This document shows positions 7,623-16,557 of a DNA stretch of 39,749 bases, piece by piece. A program made the position numbers and the translations under genes. Source of the stretch: Streptomyces huasconensis (GTDB taxonomy: Bacteria > Actinomycetota > Actinomycetes > Streptomycetales > Streptomycetaceae); contig RBWT01000066.1 in the NCBI GenBank assembly GCA_004010275.1, forward strand, positions 1-39,749, in the 5' to 3' direction. The number at the start of each line of letters is the position of its first letter. The first letter of the stretch is position 1. The notes beneath the pieces are model-generated. The model ran no database searches, was not told the DNA's origin, and saw only the letters and a list, made by a program, of their open reading frames with translations.

Positions 7623-8590
7623 GTGCAGACCAGCACCCACCGTCGCCAGTTCAACAAGCTCTCCATCGCTGCTATATCTGCCACTGCCGGGGCGGCACTC
7701 TTCGCCTCCGCGATCCCGGCCAACGCCGACGCCCCGCACCCGGCGGGCGCGGCGCAGGCGGCCGCTGTCGTGGAGACGGCCACGGGGACGGCCGACATCG
7801 CTGCATCCACAGCAGCCCCGGGTACGCCGGCCAAGGCGACTACCGCCATCAACAGCACTGCACTTACGGTCACCGCGCCGGATAAGGCGAATGGCGCCAT
7901 CCAGGCCGCCGACGACAACGGCTCTTCATTCGGCCTCACCCTGCCAGGCACCCAGGAAGTGGCCGGAGTTAAGGCTGGCGCGGGCACCGTGGTCTACCCC
8001 AACGCCGCTACTGCCACTGACATCGCCGTCCAGCCGACCAAGGATGGCGCGCCCGCACCCTGGTCACACTCAAGGATGACAAGGCTCCCGAAGCTCACCG
8101 CTTCCGGCTCAACCTGCCTGAGGGCGCGGACATCACCGAAGACGGACAGGGCGGCTTCGAGATCACCCGTGAAGCCAGCGAAGGCGTGTACCTCCCCGTC
8201 GCCACCATCGAAGCTCCGTGGGCCAAGGACGCCAATGGCGAGTCTGTGCCCACCAGTTACAAGCTGGACGGCAACGACATCGTTCAGACCGTAGAGACCA
8301 ACGACAAGACAGCCTTCCCTGTGGTTGCGGACCCCAAGTTCACTTGGGGCTGGGTCACCGGCACCGCTTACTTCAAGAAGAGCGAAACGAAGAAGATTGC
8401 CAACAACGGTGCACTCGCGGCAATGGGCAGCTGGGCCCTGCCCCCGGGGCTGAACGCCTATGTGGGCATGCACGCCGCGGCCATCACCAAGGTGGCGACC
8501 AGCGCCAAGAACAACAAGCGCTGCATCAAGATCAAGTTCGCCGGCGGGCTCTTCGTGCCGGGTGAGTATTCTGGTGGCTACTGCAAGTAG
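7623..8590 (+). CDS. Secreted protein of unknown function, one frameshift
   Basis: The N-terminus has a clear secretion signal: a basic start (MQTSTHRRQFNK), a hydrophobic core (AAISATAGAALFASAIPA) and an Ala-x-Ala cleavage area (ANA, about residue 35). An Ala/Thr-rich region follows. Near 8050-8062 the frame must change, after which a continuous reading (LVTLKDDKAPEAHRFRLNLP to FAGGLFVPGEYSGGYCK) runs to 8590. The corrected mature protein is about 285 residues with a Lys-rich C-terminal region and a late Cys pair. A terminator follows at 8887 after the small membrane gene, suggesting one transcript. No enzyme motif recognised. Confidence 0.65.
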
Positions 8591-8608
8591 AAGCTGGGGT
8601 TCTTGTTC

Positions 8609-8872
8609 ATGTGGGTTCTGTACAGCGCCTGTATCGCCGTCGTCCTGTCCATCGCGATCCGGCTAATCGCGGGACGGGCTTCGGTTGTGCCGCCGTGGCG
8701 TGATGTGGCCTCGATCGCCTCTGGCGTCCTCGTAGGAGCCGCTGTCTACATAGCAGCAACCGCCGCAGCACATGTCGAGACCTCGATTGCTGCCAGCGCG
8801 GCCCTGCTGTGGCTCACAGCCTCGATCAGTGGCGTTCACGCCATCAGGGAATCACGACGCACCCGCGCTTGA
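8609..8872 (+). CDS. Small membrane protein
   Basis: An 87-residue protein from the ATG at 8609, with an in-frame TTG six bases earlier as an alternative. It has three hydrophobic segments: MWVLYSACIAVVLSIAIRLI, VASIASGVLVGAAVYIAATA, and AASAALLWLTASISGVHAI, ending in a basic tail (RESRRTRA). It begins 18 bp after the secreted-protein gene, so the two are probably cotranscribed. Function is unknown; it may be a membrane partner of the secreted protein. Confidence 0.6.
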   Translation: MWVLYSACIAVVLSIAIRLIAGRASVVPPWRDVASIASGVLVGAAVYIAATAAAHVETSIAASAALLWLTASISGVHAIRESRRTRA

Positions 8873-8886
8873 GGCATCACCGTACG

Positions 8887-8920
8887 ACTGCCCGCGGCCA
8901 ACCCAACAGCCGCGGGCAGT
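8887..8920. terminator. Strong rho-independent terminator
   Basis: A 12-bp perfect stem (ACTGCCCGCGGC, 8887-8898, with 8909-8920) and a 10-base loop, followed by CTTATTATTG. It ends the secreted/membrane gene pair on the plus strand and may also stop minus-strand transcripts. Confidence 0.85.
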
Positions 8921-8924
8921 CTTA

Positions 8925-9035
8925 TTATTGGGCCGGTTCGTGGTCTGGGAAGTCGATTCTCATACCCCAGGTGTGGAAGTCCGCGCCCGCCGCAATGCGC
9001 GGCCCTCGGAACTCGCCGTGCCACTCCTCCCTCAC
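8925..9035 (-). CDS. Possible 36-residue protein downstream of the kinase
   Basis: A GTG at 9035 opens a short frame that reads like protein (EEWHGEFRGPRIAAGADF, then HTWGMRIDFPDHEPAQ) and stops at 8925, next to the terminator. It starts 62 bp after the corrected kinase stop on the same strand. There is only a weak G-rich region upstream as a ribosome-binding site. Its Trp/His/Asp content is unlike that of the GC-driven shadow frames. Weakly supported. Confidence 0.35.
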   Translation of the reverse strand: MREEWHGEFRGPRIAAGADFHTWGMRIDFPDHEPAQ

Positions 9036-9097
9036 GACCACTCACCCCTTGTGGGACGGCTCGGAGCGGGCAAGTGGTCCGGAGGCTCCTAAGCTGA

Positions 9098-10259
9098 TCA
9101 GTCGATGATGTGCACGGTGACGTACATGTCGCCGGGCGCACCGCCGTGCTTGCCGGGGCCGCCGAGCTCGCGGAGCCGTACCTTCTGGCCGTCGCGGATG
9201 CCCGCGGGGATGCGGACCTTGTAGGTGTGCTGCTCCTGGATCGAGCCGGCCTCCCCCTTCGCAGGTCGTGCAGGACCGTGCCGCCTTCTCGTCGGTCCTG
9301 GTGGCGCAGGCGGGGCAGGGCTTGTGCGCGGTGATCCGCAGGGGGATGACCGCGCCGTGGGTGGCCTCCGCTGGGGTGACGTCGATGTCGTGGGCGAGGT
9401 CCTTGCCGCGGCTGGGCGGGGTGGCCCCGAAGTGCCGGTCGTTGATCTCTTTGAGAGCGGCCCACACCTGCCCGCTGGCCGGTCGCTGGGCGGGGTCCTT
9501 GGCCAGCAGGTGGCTGGTGAACCGCTCCAGCTCCGCGGGGGCGTCCGGCCGCAGGGTGCGCAGCGGTGCCGGGTCTTCGGTGAGGTGCTGGTTGACCAGG
9601 CGCCAGGAGGTGCCGGTGAAGGGCCGGCGGCCGGTGACCATCTCGTAGAGCACGCAGCCCAGGGAGTACATGTCGGAGCGGTGGTCGAACGTGCCGGACA
9701 GGGCCTCGGGAGCCATGTAGGCGGGGGTGCCGATCAGGACGCCGGTGGTGGTGATGTCGTGCCGGGCGTCGCTTCCCTTGGTGATGCCGAAGTCGACGAC
9801 CGCGGCCTCGCCGGTGGAGCGGACGATGATGTTGGACGGCTTGATGTCCCGGTGAGTCAGGCCCGCTTCGTGCGCGGCCTCCAGGGCGTCGGCGACACAG
9901 GCCGCCGTGTACATGGCCTTCGGCAAGGGGAGCCGCCCGGCCTCGAGGACCGTGCTGAGCGACTTGCCGGGCAGCAGCTGCATCACCAGGTAGGCGTGGT
10001 GGCGCCCGTCGTACATCGCGGATCCGAAGTCGTGCACGATGACGATGCGGGGGTGGGACAGACCGCCGGCGACCGCAGCCTCGCGGGCGAACCGGGCCAC
10101 CTGCCGGTCGAGATCCGCGCCGCCGTCGACGGTGAGGACCTTGACCGCCACCTGCCGGTCGACCTTGGGGTCGTGCGCCTTCCAGACCTGACCGAAGCCG
10201 CCCGCACCGATCGGCTCGATCAGTCGGTAGCGGCCGTCCAGCACGGTCCCTGCCCGCAC
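9098..10259 (-). CDS. Ser/Thr protein kinase fused to DnaJ-type C-terminus, frameshifted
   Basis: Numbered from the GTG at 10259, which follows a G-rich ribosome-binding site; an alternative GTG is at 10283. The N-terminal kinase carries a Gly-rich loop (GAGGFG, 18-23), VAVK (Lys40), HRDIKPSN (136-143), DFG (156-158) and APE (183-185), so it looks catalytically complete. Residues about 290 onward look like a DnaJ C-terminal region: a DIDVTPAEATHGAVIPLRIT strand, then a CPAC/CTTC pair (315, 318, 330, 333) as a single zinc hairpin. After a frame change in a G-run near 9250-9256 comes YKVRIPAGIRDGQKVRLREL and MYVTVHIID to a stop at 9098. There is no J domain (HPD) and no membrane helix. It probably couples phosphorylation to substrate or chaperone binding. 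Confidence 0.75.
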
Positions 10260-10300
10260 GGCTCCCCCTCTTTCGACGCTCACCGCGGCAGCGGCGCACG

Positions 10301-10318
10301 GTGTACCAGACGTGTACC
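10301..10318. promoter_or_regulatory. Direct repeats upstream of the kinase
   Basis: GTGTACC occurs at 10301-10307 and 10312-10318, 11 bp apart and therefore on one face of the DNA, about 45 bp upstream of the kinase start. Possibly a regulator site in the kinase promoter. The rest of the 240-bp gap to the DnaB-like gene shows nothing else I can identify. Confidence 0.3.
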
Positions 10319-10523
10319 CGTCACGCTACGCCGCGACGACCATCAGTAACAGGGGGTGGTGATCTGCTCAAGCCCGTGCCGCGCAGTGCGCTCGCCGTCG
10401 TGATGGCGGCATTCATGCCGCACGTGCGCGGGCGCTGGCCAGTGCGAGTAGAGCGAGCGGGTCACTGCATGCCGCAGATGGTGAGGGGTCCGGCGCGGCG
10501 GCCTCGGCCGTCAGAGTCTCCCC

Positions 10524-11390
10524 TTATCCGGCCACGATGTCGGTGAAGCGTGCGTAGTGGGGCTGGAAGGCGATGTCGGCTGCGATGGCGGGCCGGGTGC
10601 TCCGCGCCTTGGCGACCATGAGGTCGGCTTCCATGGGCCGGGCCGTCCGGTCGTACGCTTCCTCGCGGTGGACCAGGACCACGGTGTCCGCGGCGAAGGC
10701 GACCTCGTCGTGCAGGTCTTCCAGGGCCGGCATCCAGTGCGGCCGCCGCGACACGGCCCACAGCGGGGCGGTGACGATGACGGGGGCGGCCAGCTCGCGG
10801 GCCAGGGCCTTGAGGGCCCGGGCTGCCTGGCCCGGGGAAAGACCTGGTCCCATGGCTTCCAGGCCGTCTACGCCGACCAACTGGACCTGGTGCTCGCCCA
10901 CCAGGCGCCGGGCGTGCCCCGCCAGCTGTCCGTCGGTGAACACGGCCGGGGCCAGGATGTACAGCGGGGCTGCCTCCAGGAGCGACTGCGCGCGTTTGAG
11001 CCGACGGATGTCCTCGTCTACGAACTCGCCCGTACGAATGCGGTCTCTGGCCACCCGGGCGGCTGCGGACAGTGTGCGGACCATGATCTGTTCCGCTGAC
11101 GCGAACAGGACGGGAACCACCTCTCGCTCCTCAGCCTTCGGGAACCCGCCCAAGAACGTGCCGCCGGCGTTCCACTGGCAGATGCTCTGCAACAGGGTGC
11201 TCCTGCCCAGGCCCGGCCGGGACGCTAGGACCGTGAGCGTGCCCGGCTCCAGCCCGCCCATCGCGACGTCGAGCCCCTTCAACCCCGTGGGAAGATCCAG
11301 CCGGGGCCCGGAGCTGCGTGCCAGCTCATACCCACTGCTCACCAGGAGCTCCGCCACCGTAAGCACGGACGACTGCTCGGTCGATCCCAT
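10524..11390 (-). CDS. Short DnaB-like RecA-fold ATPase with altered Walker A
   Basis: 288 residues corresponding only to the C-terminal ATPase domain of DnaB; the N-terminal helical domain is absent. Landmarks in order are PTGLKGLDVAMGGLEPG, the Walker A-like segment ASRPGLGRST (56-65), FASAE (equivalent of FSLE), VGVDGLEAM (Walker B region), VTAPLWAVSRR where replicative DnaB has LSQLNR, and TVVLVHREEAYDRTARPMEA near the end. The Walker A lysine is Arg63 (AGG at 11202-11204) and the first glycine is Ser57. The frame is intact over its whole length, unlike many neighbours. It is probably a divergent, perhaps non-hydrolysing relative of replicative helicase, 264 bp upstream of the kinase-DnaJ gene on the same strand. 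Confidence 0.7.
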   Translation of the reverse strand: MGSTEQSSVLTVAELLVSSGYELARSSGPRLDLPTGLKGLDVAMGGLEPGTLTVLASRPGLGRSTLLQSICQWNAGGTFLGGFPKAEEREVVPVLFASAEQIMVRTLSAAARVARDRIRTGEFVDEDIRRLKRAQSLLEAAPLYILAPAVFTDGQLAGHARRLVGEHQVQLVGVDGLEAMGPGLSPGQAARALKALARELAAPVIVTAPLWAVSRRPHWMPALEDLHDEVAFAADTVVLVHREEAYDRTARPMEADLMVAKARSTRPAIAADIAFQPHYARFTDIVAG

Positions 11391-11684
11391 GTGGAAGAAG
11401 TCCTTTCAGCGAAGGTGGTCCGCACTGGTGCGAGCACCGGGCGGAAGGTCAGGCAGGGAGCAACCACAAGACGCCGACGTCGCTTGAGGAGATCCGTGCC
11501 CAGCAGCGCCAGGCTAACGACGCCACCGGGAGCTGCCCGATTCGGCACCCGGAGACACTGTTGCCGCCAAGGGCGAGCGCCGCCCCGTGTATGCGCCAGG
11601 CCAGGCTCCTCAGTAGTGCCCCGGGCCACCTGGCCTCACGTCTTTCAGCAGCCCACGGCTCTTGGCGCTCCTTGAAGGTTGCGC

Positions 11685-12817
11685 TCAGCCCTCGAGGAAG
11701 CTCGGCAGGCGGGGCTGGAAGAAGTAGCCGCCCTTCTTCGCGGCGGCGATGGCGGCGGCGGCCGGGCCCTCGCCGGCGCGGCGGGGACGTGCGGGTAGAC
11801 GCAGTCGACCAGGTCGTACGACAGGTCGTCGGAGCAGCCGGAGCCGACCACGGCGCAGATCGGGCGGCAGTCTCCGCCGGCTTCGGTCCACACGCCGGGC
11901 CAGTCGGGGTGCTGCTCGGTGACGTGCACGGAACAGTGCTGGCACTGGACCTTCTGCTCCTTTCCGGTCAGCTTCCCGGCCGGGCGTGCGAGCGCGTCCA
12001 GGACGTGGCCGACCCGCTGCACGGACTCGCCCTCCAGGCGGGAGCGTTCGCACACCGGCCCGTACTCGTTTTCCACGCTGACCAGCACGCCCGGCCAGTG
12101 CGGGTGCCGGTCGGTGTCCGGCGTACGCAGCCGGCGCAGTCGCGGGCCCTCAGGCCGTGTGCGCGGAACAGGGCGAAGGTCTCCTCGGGCAGCGGCCCGT
12201 ATGAGCGGCCGGGGCCGTCGGCGAGCGGAGCCAGGGTGAACAGGGGCAGGTCCTTCTCCGCCAGGCGCACGTCCTCCCACGTCTGCATCCCCGCCGTCGG
12301 CAGGCTCTGCGCCCAGCCGAGTGCGCGGCACGCTCGTGGTCGACGGCCGCTGCACGCTCTGTAGTTCGGGGTGGCGCAGGTTCTCGGGCACGTACGCGGC
12401 GAGGGCGCGGTGCAGCTGCTCCACGGCCTGGTCCTGGTCGTCGGCGTCCAGCCAGCTGGTCTTCACCAGGTCCCGCAGGGTCCCCCGCGGGTACAGCGCC
12501 ACCTCATACGTCCAACCGTCCGCGCCGTGGCGCAGGCTGCGCTCGTATTCGCCGGAGTCGTCGAAGGAGAAGCACGACAGGACACCGCCGGCTTCCTCGG
12601 CCGCCGCGAGGGCGTCGGAGACCGTCGCGTAGGTGTCGGTGAAGTCGCCCCACGGGGTGGCCAGCGGCCCGAAGAGGATGTCGTCCATTGACGTCAGCTG
12701 CGGCAGGTTCGCGGCCACGGCCGCGAACGTGGCGGCGGACCGCGATGCCGCGGCTTTGCGTTGCTTGGCCTGCTTCGCATGCTTGGCCGCCCGCTTCTGC
12801 TGTGCTCTCTTCCCCAT
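11685..12817 (-). pseudogene. Unrecognised gene with several frame changes
   Basis: The ATG at 12817 opens a very basic start (MGKRAQQKRAAKHAKQAKQ), then a folded region (TYATVSDALAAAEEAGGVL, then GWTYEVALYPRGTLRDLVKT). Frame changes near 12340, 12120 and 11770 are needed to follow TWEDVRLAEKDLPLFTLAPL, then HWPGVLVSVENEYGPVCE, then a Cys-containing part with CQHCSVHVTEQHPDWPGVW, and finally AAAKKGGYFFQPRLPSFLEG, ending at 11685. The corrected length is about 375 residues. WPGV occurs twice, hinting at a duplicated module. I do not recognise the family. From 11391 to 11684 no gene was found. Confidence 0.5.
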
Positions 12818-13046
12818 TACGCCTGCCTGTGTCGAAGTTGCTGCTGTATCGACCGGTAAACGCGGTAGAGGATGGTTCGTCACATCGCTCGTTGGCAGCG
12901 GCACTGGAGGGCAGCCCGGGTCCCGTGCGCGCGGCGGGGGTGACTTCGTGGATCGCGCCCCGCTCGGGCCCGGGTGCGCCGTACGGTCGCTCCACGGATG
13001 GCGACCAGGCAGTGACGTCGGGTCAGGAGTGAGAGGGGACCTGAGG

Positions 13047-14830
13047 ATGGTCAACGCCCGTACGTACCCGCTGTGGCGGGAGCTCGCGATGAGCGAGGAC
13101 CTGCCCAAGGAAGCCCTCAAGACGGTGATCGAAGCCCTGTGCACTCCAGCGACGACGACGGACGGCTTCGATGCCCAGGCCGACCGGTGGCGGGAGGAAG
13201 CCCTCAAGGCCGCGCTGCCCGCGCTGCTGGCCCGTACCTCTGCCAAGCGACTTCGCGGCCGGCTCCTGGTGCACGCCGACGAGAAGACGCTCGCCGCCCT
13301 GGCGGCCGACGGCACCGTGACCGCCGCGGACGCGCCCGCCATCCTGCGGCACCGCCGGGCCTGGACCGGGCTGATCTCCGCACTGGCACGGCACCCCGGC
13401 CAGGTCGAGACAGCCATCGCGCTCCTGCCCCGCCTGCCCAGCCACGAGGTGGAGCAGGTCGTCCAGGACTGGGACCCCGACCGCTACACCCGCACCAAGG
13501 CCGCCGCTCCGGTCCCGCCCGTGCCGCAGAAACTGTTCGACGCCGTCCTGGAAGCCTGTCTCACACCGCTCGCCGCGTACCTGCTTCACCCTGAGCCCGA
13601 AGAGGGCTGGGAGGCTGTGTCCGCATGGTCGAAGGACTGGTCGCTGGAGTTGGGCGGCCGCGAAGGCTGGGCGATGCTGGCCCGCTGCCCCGAGCGGTGG
13701 GCGCAGCTCACCGCGCACCCCGTACTTGGTGCGGCTGTCCAGCACTTGTTGCTGGACCAGGCGGAGACGCAGGCCCTCGAGGACGCCCACCTCCACGCCT
13801 CCGAGCCAGATGGCAAGGAGCTTCCCGCCGATCCGGCGCCCGCTCTCAGCGAGGAACTGCTGCGCGCCTGCCTTCCGGCCCTGTGCCTGCCCGAGCTGGC
13901 CGATCTGCCCACCCCGCAGGTGACCGCCCGCCGGACCCTGCACCACATCGCCAACCGCGTCCGCAGCAACCCGCGCCTGGCCGACTTGGCCGCTGACCAG
14001 CTGCACGCGGCCGCCGACGCTCTCGTCACACGCGGCCAGCCACTCACCTGGTCCGACAAGCAGGAGGGCGACTACGAGTTCGACGGCCGCGTCCTGCGCC
14101 TCGCCGAGGACCTGGCCCTCCTCAGCGCCAACCCCGACCACCTCACCGGAGCCTGCGCCCAGCTCGCCCGGCTCGATCAGCCGGCCGTCGTCTCCCCCAC
14201 GCCGAGCCGAACCCTGATCCGCGTCCTCGACAACACCGACCCCCACCACGACCGCCCGGCCCGGCTCCTGGAACGCCACTCCGAACACCGCCGGGTCCAG
14301 GCCCTGACCGCCCTCGCCGCCAACCCGCACACCCCGCACGCCGCCGTCGCCGACGCCCTGGACGTCCTGCACCCCGCAGAGCTGGCCTGGATCTGCGAGA
14401 AGGCCGACAGCTCCGACTGGTTCCTGGCCGCGGCAGGCGCGTCCCGGCCGACGAGACGAAGACGACGGCGTGCTGCGCCTGGTGAGCGTCGACGAACTCG
14501 ACCAGCACCCCGACCCCGCGGCCGTCCTGCAGTCCTGGCTCGACTCCCCCGCGCCCCGGCGACATCCTCTCCCGCTCCGAGATCTACCGGGCCGTCAAGT
14601 CCCGGCACCACACCCTGGAGCACCTGCTCCAGATCCCCGCCGACGAGGTCCTCTCCCGCAGCGAACCCGAGGTCGCGCTGCAGATCCTGCTGGACCGCTG
14701 CGGCCGGAGCACCGACCGGTGGGCAGCGCTCGCCGCCGCGATGACCTTCGCGTACGACGAAGAGGAGATCACCTTCGGAGAGCTCCTCGACTCCCTGGAC
14801 CCCGCACCCACCGACGCGCAGACCTCCTGA
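13047..14830 (+). CDS. Large helical-repeat protein, two frameshifts near the end
   Basis: The ATG at 13047 has GAGAGGGGACCTGAGG upstream. About 470 residues are open in one frame, built from repeated short helical units (TGLISALARHPGQVETAIAL, LTALAANPHTPHAAVADAL, LAWICEKADSSDWFLAAA), with N-P-x-L/H turns typical of HEAT or leucine-rich-repeat-variant folds. Frame changes near 14450 and 14560 then give VLRLVSVDELDQHPDPAAVL and ILSRSEIYRAVKSRHHTLEH, with a stop at 14830. The corrected length is about 595 residues. There is no enzyme motif, signal peptide or membrane helix. It is probably a scaffold or sensor-like repeat protein; the partner is unknown. Confidence 0.6.
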
Positions 14831-14992
14831 CGGGCTGCTTCGACGCGGGACGGCTCCGCCTGCCTTCGTCCGCCTCCACGGCCCCCTCAGTCGCGCACCC
14901 GGCGGGGCCTCTTTACGCCGTAAACGTGACGGAGCCGAGTTCCTGCCCGAGAGCGGCGATCCCGTCGGCCGCCCCACCGAAAGTAGCGCCAC

Positions 14993-15391
14993 GTGACGGA
15001 CCAAGCAGGATCATGGGCCGAGGCCCTGGCCGAGGAGATACGGGCGACCTACCCGAGTGTGCGCCTTGAGCTGGGAATCGATCACGGCCCGTACCTCGTC
15101 CTCTTCTCGATCGTCCTCCCGGAGAGCCGACGAGGGACCGGGATCGGCAGCCGCGTCATGCAACACATCACCGCCGCAGCCGACCTACAGGGCGTGCCGG
15201 TGACGCTCAGCCCGAGTGACGCCTTCGGTGGGGACGTGGGCCGGCTGGAGGCGTTCTATCGACGCTTCGGCTTCATCACCAACACCGGCGCGGTGAAGTT
15301 CGGCGCCCCACGGGAGAGCTTGGTCCGCGTGCCGCCCGGCTCCGCCGCAGCGAGTGAAGCCCCGCCGGTGTATCCGTGGCATACCTGCTGA
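14993..15391 (+). CDS. GNAT-family acetyltransferase-like protein
   Basis: 132 residues from the GTG at 14993. A central LFSIVLPESRRGTGIGSRVM matches the strand-loop of GNAT enzymes, where R-x-x-G-x-G binds the pyrophosphate of acetyl-CoA. A second conserved-looking part is RLEAFYRRFGFITNTGAV, the GNAT C-terminal F-Y-x-x-x-G-F signature. The protein is close to the minimal domain size and the frame is intact. Substrate is unknown. It starts 162 bp after the helical-repeat gene on the same strand. Confidence 0.75.
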   Translation: MTDQAGSWAEALAEEIRATYPSVRLELGIDHGPYLVLFSIVLPESRRGTGIGSRVMQHITAAADLQGVPVTLSPSDAFGGDVGRLEAFYRRFGFITNTGAVKFGAPRESLVRVPPGSAAASEAPPVYPWHTC

Positions 15392-15442
15392 CGTTCTGGT
15401 GCCTGAGTAAGCCACGCGCTGCGCGGGCCGAAGACCGGCTGG

Positions 15443-16043
15443 TCAGTTTGCGGCCCGGCGGTCGTCGTCGAGGTGGGCCATGGCGTAGACGTGCTCGTCC
15501 GGATGCCGGGCCAGGCGGGCCATCACCCACGCGGTCCGGGCGTCCATCCCCTCGCCGAAGTCGGAGGCCAGGCGCCGCGCCTGCCTACGTCGTACGCCGA
15601 GCGAGCACCCAGCGCACGAGCGGGAACCGGGGCCTTCCGGTGCCGGCCGTCGTTTGGCCTGTCCCCTCGGGGGCGTCCTCGGAGAGGATGTCGGCGGTGT
15701 TCGGGTCGGTCACGAGCGCGAGTCTGGCCACGGCCACATCACCACGACGGATTTCGGGCCGGAGATCACCGAGACGGGCGACTGCAGAGCACGATGGTTG
15801 ACGCCTGCCGGGCGTAGCGGCAGAAGCTGAACGCCGCGAGGAAGGGGTGGCGGCACACGGCCAGGCGGCGGGCCGCAGCTGGCTGGGGGCCACTGCGGGG
15901 CTGGTGCCGTCAGGTGGCTGGCGGCTGGACCCGTGTCGGCCCTCGGTTGGGCAGCGAGTGAAGGGCAGCGGTGGTACGACGTCGAAGGCCTGGTGTCGCG
16001 TGTCCTGCTCGCCGAAGACGCCGTTGTCCAGTGTGAGGCACAT
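15443..16043 (-). pseudogene. Broken gene of unknown function
   Basis: Protein-like readings lie in different frames along the minus strand: MCLTLDNGVFGEQDTRHQAF from an ATG at 16043, LAAFSFCRYARQASTIVL near 15800, VARLALVTDPNTADILSEDA near 15700, and ARTAWVMARLARHPDEHVYA with AHLDDDRRAAN ending at a TGA at 15443. At least three frame changes would be needed for one product of about 195 residues. The gene faces the short plus-strand gene at 16070 across 26 bp. No family recognised. Confidence 0.45.
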
Positions 16044-16069
16044 GGGGTGCAGCAAGTGGAGGGCGAGCG

Positions 16070-16402
16070 GTGAGCTACTACGGCGGTGGCCCTGACTGGG
16101 CGATGATCGGTGCCAAGCGGCGCGCAGAGGAGCAGGCATCGAGGGCCCATTCCGACGCGCGGCAGTGGAGGGAGCGGGCGGAAGCCCTCGCGGCCCTGGT
16201 CTACGAGACGGCCGACCGGACGCATCCGGCCCACACCGCCGGCGACTGTCAATGCCGTGGTTGCTGGGAGCGACGTGTAGCCCAGCTCTTCGGTGTCGGG
16301 GCCGTTCCTCGCTCAGCTTCGCGCGGAGGACAGGCGGACGCGTTCTGGAACTTGGTCAACAAGGTGTCTCGCGAAGCCGAGGAACGCCGCAAGCAGTCTT
16401 AG
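16070..16402 (+). CDS. Small basic protein of unknown function
   Basis: 110 residues from the GTG at 16070, with GGAGGG about 6 bp upstream. It is rich in Arg, Ala and Glu (GAKRRAEEQASRAHSDARQW), with a CQCRGC cluster at about 60-65 and a C-terminal helix (FWNLVNKVSREAEERRKQS). The Cys cluster could bind a metal, but there are too few ligands for a standard zinc finger. Function is unknown. Confidence 0.55.
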   Translation: MSYYGGGPDWAMIGAKRRAEEQASRAHSDARQWRERAEALAALVYETADRTHPAHTAGDCQCRGCWERRVAQLFGVGAVPRSASRGGQADAFWNLVNKVSREAEERRKQS

Positions 16403-16557
16403 CCGCTCGCCCCCGTGCGCAGAGCAGTCGGCCTTTGCCGCATATGTGTGGTGCCCTGCACGGACTAGGTGCTGCTCCACGCATGCGCGTGTGACCGCTG
16501 AGGGGCGGGCTCTCAGCGGTCGCGGAGCGGCTCAGGCGGTGCGGGTGGCGGTGGTGG

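Noticed and set aside
11391..11684. Open frames on both strands between the DnaB-like gene and the next gene
   Set aside because: Arg/Pro-rich on both strands with no start signal; treated as intergenic promoter sequence.
13023..14372. 449-residue open frame opposite the helical-repeat gene
   Set aside because: Gly/Val/Gln-rich antisense shadow without a ribosome-binding site; the plus-strand reading is protein-like.
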